In this document: positions 8,693 to 16,500 of the stretch, in pieces
Layout: each line of letters begins with the position of its first letter
Position numbering within the stretch: the first letter of the stretch is position 1
NCBI GenBank assembly: GCA_002747745.1
Contig: PDQG01000008.1
Location: 23,876-87,875, forward strand
Source of the DNA: a bacterium DOLZORAL124_38_8
GTDB lineage: Bacteria > Patescibacteriota > Gracilibacteria > UBA4473
DNA length: 64,000 nt
Direction: 5' to 3'
Program-made: the position numbers and the translations under genes
Notes under the pieces: model-generated
Told to the model about the DNA's origin: nothing
The model's database searches: none
What the model saw: only the letters and a program-made list of their open reading frames with translations

Positions 8693-9160
8693 ATGAAAAA
8701 AAGAACTTCTCGAGAACGTTTTAAGTTTGCCGTGACAAAAGAAGGTCGGAAGCGGTTATCTGAAGATACTAGATATAGATATTTATTAGAATTAGAATCC
8801 TTAGACGCGGCAGGAAAGTTGCAATCGAATACTTTAAGACGTATAAAAGATGCTCTATCGGAAGATTTTCCAGAAAAAAGATATGGTTTCTATTCACCAA
8901 ATTTGTCTGCAAAATATTCTTATGAAAATAAAAATGGGCCTTTTTTGATGGGGGGAAATGGGGTAGTACGTCATAACTTGGCTGTCTATAAAGATGAAAA
9001 TGGAGAAGCGTTTCCTGTGAATGCGCTTTTTACGAGTAGAAGAAAAGAAGAAGCGGAAGCATCTTTGTCTGAAGGGGGGTTCTATCATGGAATGTTTTCA
9101 GGAAGGACTGATGTTGAGATGCGTGAGGTTCATGAATGGTTGAGAAACGAGGAATTATAA
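8693..9160 (+). CDS. Hypothetical protein, 155 aa
   Basis: A soluble, strongly charged protein with a basic N-terminus (MKKRTSRERFKFAV). I do not recognise a family. It is predicted as mostly helical in the first 60 residues, followed by a mixed region with GFYSPNLSAKYSYENK and an aromatic and glycine-rich stretch (GGFYHGMFSG). No signal peptide or membrane helix is present. It is transcribed divergently from dnaA across 185 bases that hold three TTGACA hexamers on the plus strand (8539, 8606, 8635), so its promoter lies there. It is monocistronic and ends at a strong bidirectional terminator. The position next to dnaA may be chance. Confidence 0.7.
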   Translation: MKKRTSRERFKFAVTKEGRKRLSEDTRYRYLLELESLDAAGKLQSNTLRRIKDALSEDFPEKRYGFYSPNLSAKYSYENKNGPFLMGGNGVVRHNLAVYKDENGEAFPVNALFTSRRKEEAEASLSEGGFYHGMFSGRTDVEMREVHEWLRNEEL

Positions 9161-9165
9161 AAAAT

Positions 9166-9194
9166 AAAAAAATCCGCCAACGGCGGATTTTTTA
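9166..9194. terminator. Bidirectional rho-independent terminator
   Basis: AATCCGCC and GGCGGATT form an eight-base-pair stem with a three-base loop, flanked by an A run on the left and a T run on the right. It serves the hypothetical gene on the left and the convergent mscS gene on the right. Confidence 0.85.
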
Positions 9195-9219
9195 CTCGTT
9201 AAGTTGTAAACTTATTTTT

Positions 9220-10053
9220 TTACTCACTTTTTATTAAATGAATATCTCGTTGTGGGAATGGAATAGAGATGCTTTTTTCGTCAAAGGTGGTTTTGATTTT
9301 TTCGTTTAAGTCAAAAAATACATCCCAGTAATCTTTTCCTTCTACCCAAACACGGAAAGCCAAATTGACAGAACTATCCGCCAATTCGCTGACCCCAACA
9401 AACGGAACGGCTGGTTCACTCAAGATTCGTTGGTCTTTTTTAGCCAGTTCTAGCAAGGTGTCTTTCGCTTTTTGAATGTCGTCGTCGTACCCAATTCCGA
9501 CTGTAAAATCAACCCGTCGGAATTTTTCTTGTGAAAAATTTTGAATGGCTCCGTTCGACAAAATCGCATTAGGAATATGGATTTTTTTGTTGTCAGGGGT
9601 GTTGATGGCTGTGCTAAAAATATCAATTTTATCTACGGTTCCGAGGAATCCACCCGCTTCAATAAAATCACCCACTTTAAATGGTTTGAGTAATAAGATG
9701 AGTACTCCGCCAGCAAAGTTTGAAAGACTTCCTTGTAGCGCCAATCCTACGGCCAATCCCATGGCTCCAAGCATGGCAATAAAAGACGTCATTTCGACTC
9801 CTAAAACGGTGGCGGCAATAATGAATACAATGGCTTTCAGCCCCATCGAAATGAGACTTTGTAGGAATAATCGCAGTGACTTTTCAATGCGTTGTTTTTT
9901 AAAGAGCGTGTTGGTGCCGTTGGTAATAATTCGCACGATTTTTAATCCAATCCAAATGGTTAAAGCTGCTAAAATTAATCTTCCGCCAAATAGAACGAGT
10001 AGGTCAATCGCTTTTTCTAAATAATAGGTTATTTGTTCGTTTTCAAAAGGCAT
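9220..10053 (-). CDS. mscS: Small-conductance mechanosensitive channel (MscS family)
   Basis: 277 residues with three N-terminal membrane helices. The pore-lining third helix and its flanks are clear: GAMGLAVGLALQGSLSNFAGGV followed by the beta domain motif LKPFKVGDFIEAGGFLGTV. The cytoplasmic alpha/beta cage domain ends in SIPFPQRDIHLI, a typical MscS C-terminus. The length matches the minimal E. coli-type channel. It sits in the cytoplasmic membrane and opens under tension to release solutes during osmotic downshock. It is a single gene between a bidirectional terminator and the divergent pilT gene. Confidence 0.95.
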   Translation of the reverse strand: MPFENEQITYYLEKAIDLLVLFGGRLILAALTIWIGLKIVRIITNGTNTLFKKQRIEKSLRLFLQSLISMGLKAIVFIIAATVLGVEMTSFIAMLGAMGLAVGLALQGSLSNFAGGVLILLLKPFKVGDFIEAGGFLGTVDKIDIFSTAINTPDNKKIHIPNAILSNGAIQNFSQEKFRRVDFTVGIGYDDDIQKAKDTLLELAKKDQRILSEPAVPFVGVSELADSSVNLAFRVWVEGKDYWDVFFDLNEKIKTTFDEKSISIPFPQRDIHLIKSE

Positions 10054-10118
10054 GTGTGTTTGCGTAAAAAAATATCCATTACAGTGTATATTTTTGTGTT
10101 TGTTTAGGCGAATTTAAA

Positions 10119-10147
10119 TTGATTTTTCGGGAAAAATTTGGTACAAT
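10119..10147 (+). promoter_or_regulatory. Predicted pilT promoter, leaderless
   Basis: TTGATT (10119-10124), a 17-base spacer and TACAAT (10142-10147). The ATG of pilT starts seven bases after the end of the -10 box, so the predicted transcription start falls on or beside the A of the start codon. Confidence 0.65.
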
Positions 10148-10153
10148 GAAACG

Positions 10154-11230
10154 ATGGATTTAAACAAAATTATTGACGTAGCCTCACAACAAGGTGCTTC
10201 TGATGTGCACATACAACCAAATCGAGAAATTTATTTTAGAATTGATGGACGTTTGACACCGGCCGGAAGCGGAGTTTTGTCAAATAAAACGATTGCTGAT
10301 TTGATTGAAAAATCGTTTTCTCGGCGGATTGTGTCGACTTATCAAAAAGAAAAACAAGCCGATTTTTCGTTTGAGGCCCAATCTGGTGTACGGGTGAGAG
10401 TTAATTTATTTCAACAAAATAAAGGGGCAGCCTTGGCACTTCGGATTATTAATAGCAAAATTCCAGAGTTTTCTTTTACGGGGTTACCGCACGATGTACT
10501 AGAACGATTTAAAGCCCTTAAACACGGGTTAGTTTTGATTGTTGGAGCCACTGGTCAAGGAAAATCAACGACGATGGCGGCTCTGCTAAATGAGAAAATT
10601 CAGGAAGAAGCCTGTAATGTAGTTACTATTGAAAACCCAGTTGAATATATTTTTCAGTCAAAGAAAAGTTTGGTGTCGCAACGGCAAGTAGGGGATGATG
10701 TAGTGTCGTTTCAAGCTGGGGTAAAAAGTGCCATGCGAGAAGATCCAGATGTAATTTTGGTCGGAGAAATGCGAGATTATGAAACTATTTCGGCCGCTAT
10801 TTCGTTAGCCGAAACGGGGCATTTGGTGTTATCAACGATGCATGCCAATAATGCGATTGAAGTGTTGGGAAGAATGATTGAATCGTTTCCGAGCGAACAA
10901 CAAAACCAAATTAAAATTCAGTTGTCTTCGGTACTCAAAATGATTATTTCGCAAAAATTAGTGCCAAACAAAGAAGGAAAACGAACGTTGGCGTACGAAA
11001 TTATGCATTCGAATTATGCGATTTCGAATAAAATTCGAGAAGGAAAATTAAGTCAACTCGCCCAAGTGTTTGAACTTTCGGCGGCGGATTCTGGAACTAT
11101 TTGTTTTGAAAAATGTTTGCTCGAATTGGTGCGAGCCGGAAAAATTACATACAAAGAAGCCTTATTGCATGCCACAGATCAAGAAAAGCTGAAATCACTT
11201 CGGAACAGTGCGGATATTACAGATTCGTAA
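10154..11230 (+). CDS. pilT: Type IV pilus retraction ATPase PilT
   Basis: 358 residues, the usual PilT length. The N-terminal PAS-like domain contains ASDVHIQP and FRIDG; the RecA-like domain has Walker A GATGQGKSTT at 131-140, the Asp-box region around TIENPVEY, Walker B in MREDPDVILVGEMRD, and the His box AETGHLVLSTMHANN. PilT hydrolyses ATP at the inner face of the membrane to depolymerise the pilus, giving twitching or DNA uptake. No pilB, pilC or pilQ lies beside it; the pilin genes in this window are 10 kb to the left and 5 kb to the right. It overlaps the convergent hydrolase gene by 14 bases. Confidence 0.96.
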   Translation: MDLNKIIDVASQQGASDVHIQPNREIYFRIDGRLTPAGSGVLSNKTIADLIEKSFSRRIVSTYQKEKQADFSFEAQSGVRVRVNLFQQNKGAALALRIINSKIPEFSFTGLPHDVLERFKALKHGLVLIVGATGQGKSTTMAALLNEKIQEEACNVVTIENPVEYIFQSKKSLVSQRQVGDDVVSFQAGVKSAMREDPDVILVGEMRDYETISAAISLAETGHLVLSTMHANNAIEVLGRMIESFPSEQQNQIKIQLSSVLKMIISQKLVPNKEGKRTLAYEIMHSNYAISNKIREGKLSQLAQVFELSAADSGTICFEKCLLELVRAGKITYKEALLHATDQEKLKSLRNSADITDS

Positions 11231-11990
11231 TAATTTCTTTAATTTCTTTGGCGTGGGTGTGGTGGATGCCATGTCGACCATTTTCAAATACGCGTAATTG
11301 TTTTACCGTCGGAAGATGTTTTTGGTAGACAAAAGCGGCTTTGAGCGGAGTGTAGGTATCATTTTTTCCCCAAATTATGGTACTCGGAATTTTGATGGTT
11401 TCTAATTCGAATCGGAAGTCTGGTTCGGCAATTACATTCAAAAAAGTTTGCTTCATAGTGCCTTGAGTGGCATCCCAGTCATGGGCCCGGAATATTTTTC
11501 GGCGAATGAAACTTTGTACGGAAACGGGGATTAATTTTTTTAGCGGTTTAACGTAAGCAGTTCCAGTTTTGATAACTTTTTTGTACCACGGAAGGGGAAA
11601 CACAATTCCGGCGGCTCCGGTGAAAACAAGGTGTTTTATTTTTGAACTAAATTTTTGTTCATTTAGGTATCGAACCATGACGCGACACCCAAAGCTATGA
11701 CCATATAAAACAATTTCTTCAAAATCTTGAAAATCAAATGAGTCTATGAATTGTTTGAAAAAATGAGCGTATTGGTGGGTGTCCCAATCCGTTTTGGGGG
11801 CGTCGGATTGTCCAAATCCAGGCCAGTCGAATATTAGCGTTGAATGGGTTTGGGCGATTGCTTGTGCCAATGGGGTAAAACTTTTTTGTGAACCGCCCCA
11901 ACCATGTAAAAAAATATACAATCGTTTGGCGGTTGGGTTTTGATATAAATTGTAACAAATTTTTTGCGATTCAATGGTGGTATATGTCAT
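11217..11990 (-). CDS. Alpha/beta-fold hydrolase
   Basis: 257 residues with the full alpha/beta-hydrolase plan: oxyanion motif FLHGWGGS, nucleophile elbow LYGHSFGCR (Ser), acid IIWGKNDTYTP (Asp) and catalytic His in NGRHGIHHTH. The lid region contains basic helices (YKKVIKTGTAYVKPLKKL). There is no signal peptide, so it acts in the cytoplasm. The substrate cannot be read from the sequence; the closest general pattern is carboxylesterase or hydroxy-muconate-type hydrolases. It starts one base before the end of the FtsL-like gene region and is probably in one operon with rsmH and the FtsL-like gene. Confidence 0.88.
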   Translation of the reverse strand: MTYTTIESQKICYNLYQNPTAKRLYIFLHGWGGSQKSFTPLAQAIAQTHSTLIFDWPGFGQSDAPKTDWDTHQYAHFFKQFIDSFDFQDFEEIVLYGHSFGCRVMVRYLNEQKFSSKIKHLVFTGAAGIVFPLPWYKKVIKTGTAYVKPLKKLIPVSVQSFIRRKIFRAHDWDATQGTMKQTFLNVIAEPDFRFELETIKIPSTIIWGKNDTYTPLKAAFVYQKHLPTVKQLRVFENGRHGIHHTHAKEIKEIITNL

Positions 11991-11991
11991 G

Positions 11992-12366
11992 TTATTTTGA
12001 TTGAATCATAGCCACTTCACTGGTTTGTATTTCTACAAATTTAGGGTTGGTAATGAGTTTCATTTCTTGAACTTGTTCAGAACTTTCTAACGCGTACAAA
12101 CTCACGGGAATGGTTAAGTCAATATCTAATTTTTCTAAATCTTGTCGTAATTGTTCTTGTTCTTGTTTTGTTTGAGCTAGAATAAATCCTTTGGTTGAAA
12201 TGGCATTAGTTAATAATATGTACCAAGCAAAGAGTGGCAGTATGGCCAAGAAGCATAATTTCAATATCCACTGCACTTTTTTAAGATCCGTATCTTTTCG
12301 AACACTGACTGTTTCAGATCGGAATGAATTCGTTTGTCCGTGGGCGTTAAATTGTTGGATTTTCAT
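11992..12366 (-). CDS. FtsL-like single-pass membrane protein
   Basis: 124 residues from the ATG at 12366; a GTG at 12402 inside rsmH would add twelve residues but overlaps that gene, so the ATG four bases after the rsmH stop is preferred. A basic cytoplasmic N-terminus (about 45 residues) is followed by one membrane helix (WILKLCFLAILPLFAWYILL) and a short extracytoplasmic coiled coil (AQTKQEQEQLRQDLEKLDID). That plan and the place right after rsmH match FtsL of the division-and-cell-wall cluster, which helps recruit FtsW/FtsI. FtsL sequences are poorly conserved, so synteny carries the call. No ftsI or mur genes follow, unlike the classic cluster. Confidence 0.6.
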   Translation of the reverse strand: MKIQQFNAHGQTNSFRSETVSVRKDTDLKKVQWILKLCFLAILPLFAWYILLTNAISTKGFILAQTKQEQEQLRQDLEKLDIDLTIPVSLYALESSEQVQEMKLITNPKFVEIQTSEVAMIQSK

Positions 12367-12370
12367 GAGA

Positions 12371-13294
12371 TTATACTTTTTGAATAATTCGTAGTTTGGC
12401 ACTTCTTGAGCGAGGATTGTTTTGTATTTCGGTTTCTGAGGGGAGAATTGGCTTTTTGTTTATTAATTTTCCTACGGCTGGTTGTACAACACTGTGGAGT
12501 GAAAAATTGTCGGCTTGGGTGATGGGCGTTGATAATTCTTTAAACAAACGTTTGACGAGTCGGTCTTCGAGTGAGTGGTAGGTGATAATACCCAGTTTGT
12601 CGCCCGACTGCATAACCGAAAAAGCACGGTTAATAGTGGTTTCAATAACTTTTAGTTCTTCATTTACCGCTATTCGAATAGCTTGAAACGCTTGGGTAAC
12701 GGCTTTTTTTCGTTTTAGGGGGTGCGTGTGTGTTTCGATTAAGTTTTTTAATTCATGGGTACGGGTAATGCGTGTTTCCTGACGATACTTAACTATTTCT
12801 TTTGAAATTTGTTGGGCGTTTGGCATTTCGCCAAAATTTCGTAATGCGTTTCGAATTTCGGTTTCGCTGGCTTCGTTTACAAACACTTCAGCTGCGTTGT
12901 CTCCACTAAAACTCATTTTAAGTGGCCCGTCCGCTTTAAACGAAAATCCTTTTTCGGCTTCGTCTACATGGTTTGAACAAATGCCTAAATCAAGCAAAAT
13001 GCTGAGTGGGTGCGTGGCTTTTGTAAGGATTGAGTGAATTTCGGTGAAGCTGGTGTTGTGCAGAGATAATTTATCTTGAAAGGCTTTTAATCGTCTAGCA
13101 GCCTCAGAGAGATGTTGTGGGTCAAGATCCGTTGCGTAATAGGTTTGTATGTTGGGATATTGTTCGAGGGTGGCTTTGGCGTGTCCACCAAGCCCTAGCG
13201 TGCCATCGAACACGCTTTTTGTTTCGGTTGAATAGAGAACTTCTAAAATTTCATTTTTGAGCACTGGAATGTGAACGGCTTGTTCTATGTTCAT
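12371..13294 (-). CDS. rsmH: 16S rRNA (cytosine-1402-N4)-methyltransferase RsmH
   Basis: 307 residues from the ATG at 13294 (MNIEQAVHIPVLKNEIL); a TTG nine bases upstream is less likely. SAM-binding FDGTLGLGGHAKATLE is followed by the RsmH-specific segments LLDLGICSNHVDEAEKGFSF, and KKAVTQAFQAIRIAVNEEL, and the end GIITYHSLEDRLVKR. The enzyme methylates N4 of C1402 in the ribosomal P site of 16S rRNA. It is usually the second gene of the dcw cluster after mraZ; here mraZ is absent and only an FtsL-like gene follows. Confidence 0.96.
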   Translation of the reverse strand: MNIEQAVHIPVLKNEILEVLYSTETKSVFDGTLGLGGHAKATLEQYPNIQTYYATDLDPQHLSEAARRLKAFQDKLSLHNTSFTEIHSILTKATHPLSILLDLGICSNHVDEAEKGFSFKADGPLKMSFSGDNAAEVFVNEASETEIRNALRNFGEMPNAQQISKEIVKYRQETRITRTHELKNLIETHTHPLKRKKAVTQAFQAIRIAVNEELKVIETTINRAFSVMQSGDKLGIITYHSLEDRLVKRLFKELSTPITQADNFSLHSVVQPAVGKLINKKPILPSETEIQNNPRSRSAKLRIIQKV

Positions 13295-13303
13295 AAGAGG
13301 CAA

Positions 13304-13754
13304 AAAAATGACGAGTTGGTTTGAGGGTTTTCTTCTGTGTAAAAAAACTGAACAGTAAAATTTTTTAAAGTTTCATTTCTTTCGAAAAGAGGACTCTTAA
13401 ACCATGAAAAAATATAGAACAAAAAAATTGTTTTATCTAGTATTTTCATTAAATATGGTTTGATTTTTCATTCTTTTTGTGTTAAAAAAGTGTTCAATTT
13501 TATAGAAAAATTTTTTTGTATTAAAAAATTACTCGTGAGTAGAAAAAATGTTTATAACTATTGTATAAAATGTGGAAAACTTTTATGGATTTTTAGATAT
13601 TTATCATTGAGTGTTTTTTGTGTTCAATTATTTGTTTCTATTTCTTATAAAATTATGTAGTTCAAATTTTTTATTCGGGTGATTTTTGTAAAAATACGGT
13701 ATTATTTATTGTTATTTTTTTTTCTTTTTTTACGCTTTTCCTCGAAATTGAAGA
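13304..13754. other. Very AT-rich intergenic region between rsmH and the transporter gene
   Basis: About 450 bases, mostly A and T runs, between divergent genes. It must hold the promoters for both directions. A TGTGGAAAA word lies at 13571-13579. A 19-codon ORF starts at 13404 behind AGAGGA, and a 66-codon low-complexity ORF spans 13460-13660; neither has coding character that I would defend. I see no RNA gene. Confidence 0.5.
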
Positions 13755-14231
13755 ATGATTCAGTATTTATTGACGCTTGTGGCATCTATGACTCCGTTGG
13801 TGGAGTTCCGTATGGCGATTCCTTTTGGGGTTTCGTTAGGGGTTCCAGTTTGGCATTCGGTGTTGATGTCGATTATTGGAGGGTTGATTGCGACGAAGTT
13901 GTTGTTGTTTTTTCTTCCGAAAATAATAGATTTTGCGCGAAATCATTGGGTTTGGTTGGATAAAAAATTGGCTTATTTGCTGAAAAGAACAGAAAAAATG
14001 CATAGTAAGAAAATGCAGAATATTGGTTTTTTTGGCATGGTGTTTTTTGTGTTATTACCGATTCCAGGGAGTGGTGCGTATACATCCGTTCTGTTGGCCT
14101 ATATTTTCCGTTGGCCGTATAACCGTTCTTGGTTGGCTATTTCTTTGGGGATTATTTTAGGTTCGGGGTTGATTGGAATAATAACGCAATCAGGCTTAAG
14201 TATTTGGCATTATATTCAGTCATTCTTATAG
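13755..14231 (+). CDS. Small multidrug export family membrane protein
   Basis: 158 residues with four or five membrane helices. The N-terminal pattern MTPLVEFRMAIPFGVSLG with a conserved E-x-R in a proline-flanked helix, and the later VLLPIPGSGAYTSVL, match the small multi-drug export (Sm_multidrug_ex) family, whose real substrate is not well known. The protein is complete for the family. It uses CGT for arginine more than most genes in the window, as does the next gene. There is no SD motif. A perfect 26-base palindrome follows about 20 bases after its stop. Confidence 0.75.
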   Translation: MIQYLLTLVASMTPLVEFRMAIPFGVSLGVPVWHSVLMSIIGGLIATKLLLFFLPKIIDFARNHWVWLDKKLAYLLKRTEKMHSKKMQNIGFFGMVFFVLLPIPGSGAYTSVLLAYIFRWPYNRSWLAISLGIILGSGLIGIITQSGLSIWHYIQSFL

Positions 14232-14249
14232 GTGATTAGGTGTTTGTGA

Positions 14250-14288
14250 TTTCGTTTTGGTATACCAAAACGAAAGTCTCGAAAGTCT
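14250..14288. promoter_or_regulatory. Perfect 26-bp palindrome plus tandem 9-mer, possible operator
   Basis: Bases 14250-14275 form an uninterrupted palindrome with the core GGTATACC and arms TTTCGTTT/AAACGAAA; it has no loop and no following T run, so it is not a standard terminator. It runs into a tandem direct repeat CGAAAGTCT x2 (14271-14288). It lies about 60 bases before the VIT-type transporter start and upstream of a TTTGAC (14288) / TAATAG (14310) promoter-like pair, where a dimeric regulator could bind. Confidence 0.5.
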
Positions 14289-14345
14289 TTGACGGGGTGG
14301 ACTCAAACATAATAGTATTTCTAAAATTACTAGTGTGTTTTTAGT

Positions 14346-15059
14346 ATGGAAAAAATTAGACGGGTATCATTCTTTTTGGGCGATCGGTTAAATGATTTTC
14401 TGGGTGAATTTGTGTATGGTGGTATTGACGGAGCGGTGACTACTTTTGCGGTGGTGGCGGCTTCTGAAGGAGCTGGTTTGTCTCCTAAAATTGTGATTAT
14501 TATGGGGTTGGCTAATCTGTTGGCGGATGGATTTTCTATGTCAGTGGGGGAGTTTTTGTCTACCAAATCAGAAATAGATCAATATAAGCAACAAGAAAAA
14601 AAGTTTGTGCAATCAGTGCCTGATTTAGCGTCGTTGAAACACCGTTTGCGAGAAATTTATGCGCATAAGGGTCTTTCTGGAGAGGTGTTAGAATCGGTGG
14701 TTGATGTGTTGTCTAAAGATAAATCTCGTTCGGTGAATGAAATTATGAAGCATCATGATTTGTCGGCCGAGATGCGTTCGCCCGTGGCGACTGCTGGTAT
14801 GACGTTTGGAGCGTTTCAGGTAATGGGGGCGGTTCCGTTATTGCCCTATGTGTCAGCGTTTTTGTGGCAAGATTTAGAGATTCATTTATTTTTTTGGTCG
14901 GTGGTGTTAACGGCTGGAGCTTTTTCTATTATTGGATTCTTGAAGGGGTTTTTGACGAAAAAATGTTGGATTATGGGGGTGTTAGAAACTTTGTTATTGG
15001 GAGGTATTGCGGCCGCGGTTTCGTATTTTGTAGGAGACTGGTTGGAGTCTTTGGTGTAG
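14346..15059 (+). CDS. VIT1/CCC1-family metal transporter
   Basis: 237 residues, five predicted membrane helices. The family hallmark is at the start: [18 protein letters not shown], then [23 protein letters not shown], followed by the charged cytoplasmic metal-binding helical region (EKKFVQSVP ... [13 protein letters not shown]) and [26 protein letters not shown]1/CCC1 proteins move Fe2+ or Mn2+ by proton antiport out of the cytoplasm or into compartments. A palindrome just upstream may be a metal-dependent operator, which is inference. Codon use (CGT-rich arginine) is shared with the preceding gene. Confidence 0.9.
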   Translation: MEKIRRVSFFLGDRLNDFLGEFVYGGIDGAVTTFAVVAASEGAGLSPKIVIIMGLANLLADGFSMSVGEFLSTKSEIDQYKQQEKKFVQSVPDLASLKHRLREIYAHKGLSGEVLESVVDVLSKDKSRSVNEIMKHHDLSAEMRSPVATAGMTFGAFQVMGAVPLLPYVSAFLWQDLEIHLFFWSVVLTAGAFSIIGFLKGFLTKKCWIMGVLETLLLGGIAAAVSYFVGDWLESLV

Positions 15060-15133
15060 TGGTTTTTTAAAATTCCTTGCCAGTCGTTGTTTTTTGTTTT
15101 AGACTCGTTCTGATTTATTAATTATTTTTTCTT

Positions 15134-15598
15134 ATGACCAAAAAAGAACCTGGTTTTTTGTATCGAATGCGTCGTAGTAAACACGCTCGATTAATTATTA
15201 TGACGATTCTTATTGCTATTTTGGCGGTAATGTGGTTTGCGTTCGAAAAAGCACGCGCTTTTATTTTGGGGATGATTATTGTGATGTTGGCTGCAGTGGG
15301 GATAGAATTATTTAATTACGATTTAGATTTGGGAACGTTGTGGAATACGGGAAGTATTGAACAATCTCGGGTGCAAACGAAAAATGGGGTTAAATTGATT
15401 GGAGCTTGTATTGCGGACGACTTAAATTGTTCTCATTTTAAGACTCAACCAGAGGCGCAGTCTTTGTATAATAAATGTGCGGAAGAAATTAAATCATACA
15501 ATGCTCATCTAGAAGGAAAAGATGTGAAATCATTTGATGTGTATGGTTTGGATCGAGATAAAGACGGATTGGTGTGTGAGGCTTTGCCTGCTTCGTAG
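15134..15598 (+). CDS. Membrane-anchored Excalibur-domain protein
   Basis: 154 residues. A basic N-terminus is followed by two adjacent membrane helices (about 20-60). The extracytoplasmic end carries cysteines in ADDLNCSHFKTQPEAQ and finishes with YGLDRDKDGLVCEALP, which is the Excalibur calcium-binding motif DxDxDGxxCE. Excalibur domains are small extracellular Ca2+-binding modules often attached to nucleases; no nuclease domain is present here. The gene is followed by a clear terminator. Exact role unknown. Confidence 0.8.
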   Translation: MTKKEPGFLYRMRRSKHARLIIMTILIAILAVMWFAFEKARAFILGMIIVMLAAVGIELFNYDLDLGTLWNTGSIEQSRVQTKNGVKLIGACIADDLNCSHFKTQPEAQSLYNKCAEEIKSYNAHLEGKDVKSFDVYGLDRDKDGLVCEALPAS

Positions 15599-15626
15599 TT
15601 ATTTGAAAAGTGTGTATGTTAGTCGG

Positions 15627-15657
15627 AAATTCTCAGATTAGCTCTGAGAATTTTTTT
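15627..15657 (+). terminator. Rho-independent terminator after Excalibur gene
   Basis: AAATTCTCAGA and TCTGAGAATTT form an eleven-base-pair stem with loop TTAGC, followed by seven T. Confidence 0.9.
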
Positions 15658-15748
15658 AGTGTATGGCTAAAACTTTCTTTTCTATATGGCAAGTCATAAT
15701 TTTTGAAAAAATTAGACAAAGTATAAGTCTGAAATTAAGATTTATTTG

Positions 15749-16485
15749 ATGAGTTTTATTGAACCGAACCGAACCGAACCGAACCGAACCGAACCGCGTT
15801 AGCGTTTAAGGATTCTTGTGTTTCTATTACAAAAGGATTTACCTTGATAGAATTATTGGTGGTGATTGTGATTATTGGAATTTTGGCGGGAATTGGAATT
15901 GCTCAGTATAAAAGTTATATCAACAAAGCCAAAAGTGCTAAAATTATTTCTGATTTGTCTCAAATATCAAAAATATTGCAAACGGATCGGATTGCTCGAA
16001 ATAAATCTGACTTTTCTTATTTACAATATGATGAATCTGGGCAAGAGCGAGATGGAGCCATTGAGGTGGTCCGGATTATTAAGGAGGCTGGATTTAAACT
16101 TCCAGATTCAAATGATGCTTGTTATATGATTATGCCTTTGCGTAGATTTAAAGGGGTTAACTTAAAACAAGGAACTGAGTGGCAGGATTTTGCGGTGGTT
16201 TCACTGAGGGCTGAAGCTCAGTCAAAAAAGTTTACACGTCCATATCCTAAATTTGGTGAAGTTATTTTTGCTTCGGGTACATCAAGGGCTGTAAAAATAT
16301 TGAGTGATTTGTCGTTAACTCCGGCGGCAAAATCTGGTTTGAATTGGGCTGAAGCTATTCATTCGTATAGGAAATTGTATAAAAATTGTCAGAGAGATAA
16401 TCGATGGAAATGGAATGGTGTTGTAGTAGAAAGTAGTCCATTTTATAATATCTTTTCAATGGCTCCTATTGATCCTAGTTTGTAA
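15749..16485 (+). CDS. Type IV pilin with pentanucleotide-repeat leader, out of frame (phase-off)
   Basis: The pilin frame carries a complete prepilin signal KGFTLIELLVVIVIIGILAG ending at 15903, with the G/F cleavage site and Glu5, followed by a globular domain with three cysteines up to TAG-free TAA at 16483-16485. In this frame there is no ATG, GTG or TTG before the signal back to a TGA at 15760. The nearest start is the ATG at 15749, which reads MSFI and then into seven GAACC copies (15761-15795), hitting TAG at 15800. Six copies would join ATG and pilin in one frame with a 29-residue leader. I therefore call it a phase-variable pilin captured in the off state; an assembly miscount of one repeat would also explain it. 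Translation from the TTG at 15844 would lose the peptidase site. Confidence 0.7.
15761..15795 (+). repeat. Pentanucleotide microsatellite (GAACC)7
   Basis: Seven exact tandem copies of GAACC inside the 5' coding region of the pilin. Each copy changed shifts the frame by two; 3, 6 or 9 copies put the upstream ATG in frame with the prepilin signal, 7 does not. Confidence 0.97.
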
Positions 16486-16500
16486 GGTTCTTTCGACTTT

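Noticed and set aside
13404..13660. Short ORFs in the AT-rich gap upstream of the transporter gene
   Set aside because: Low-complexity Phe/Lys/Ile composition in AT-rich DNA; the 19-codon ORF has an SD-like AGAGGA but the genome does not otherwise use SD.
15844..15846. TTG at 15844 as the true start of the pilin
   Set aside because: It would begin inside the prepilin signal, after the glycine needed for peptidase cleavage.
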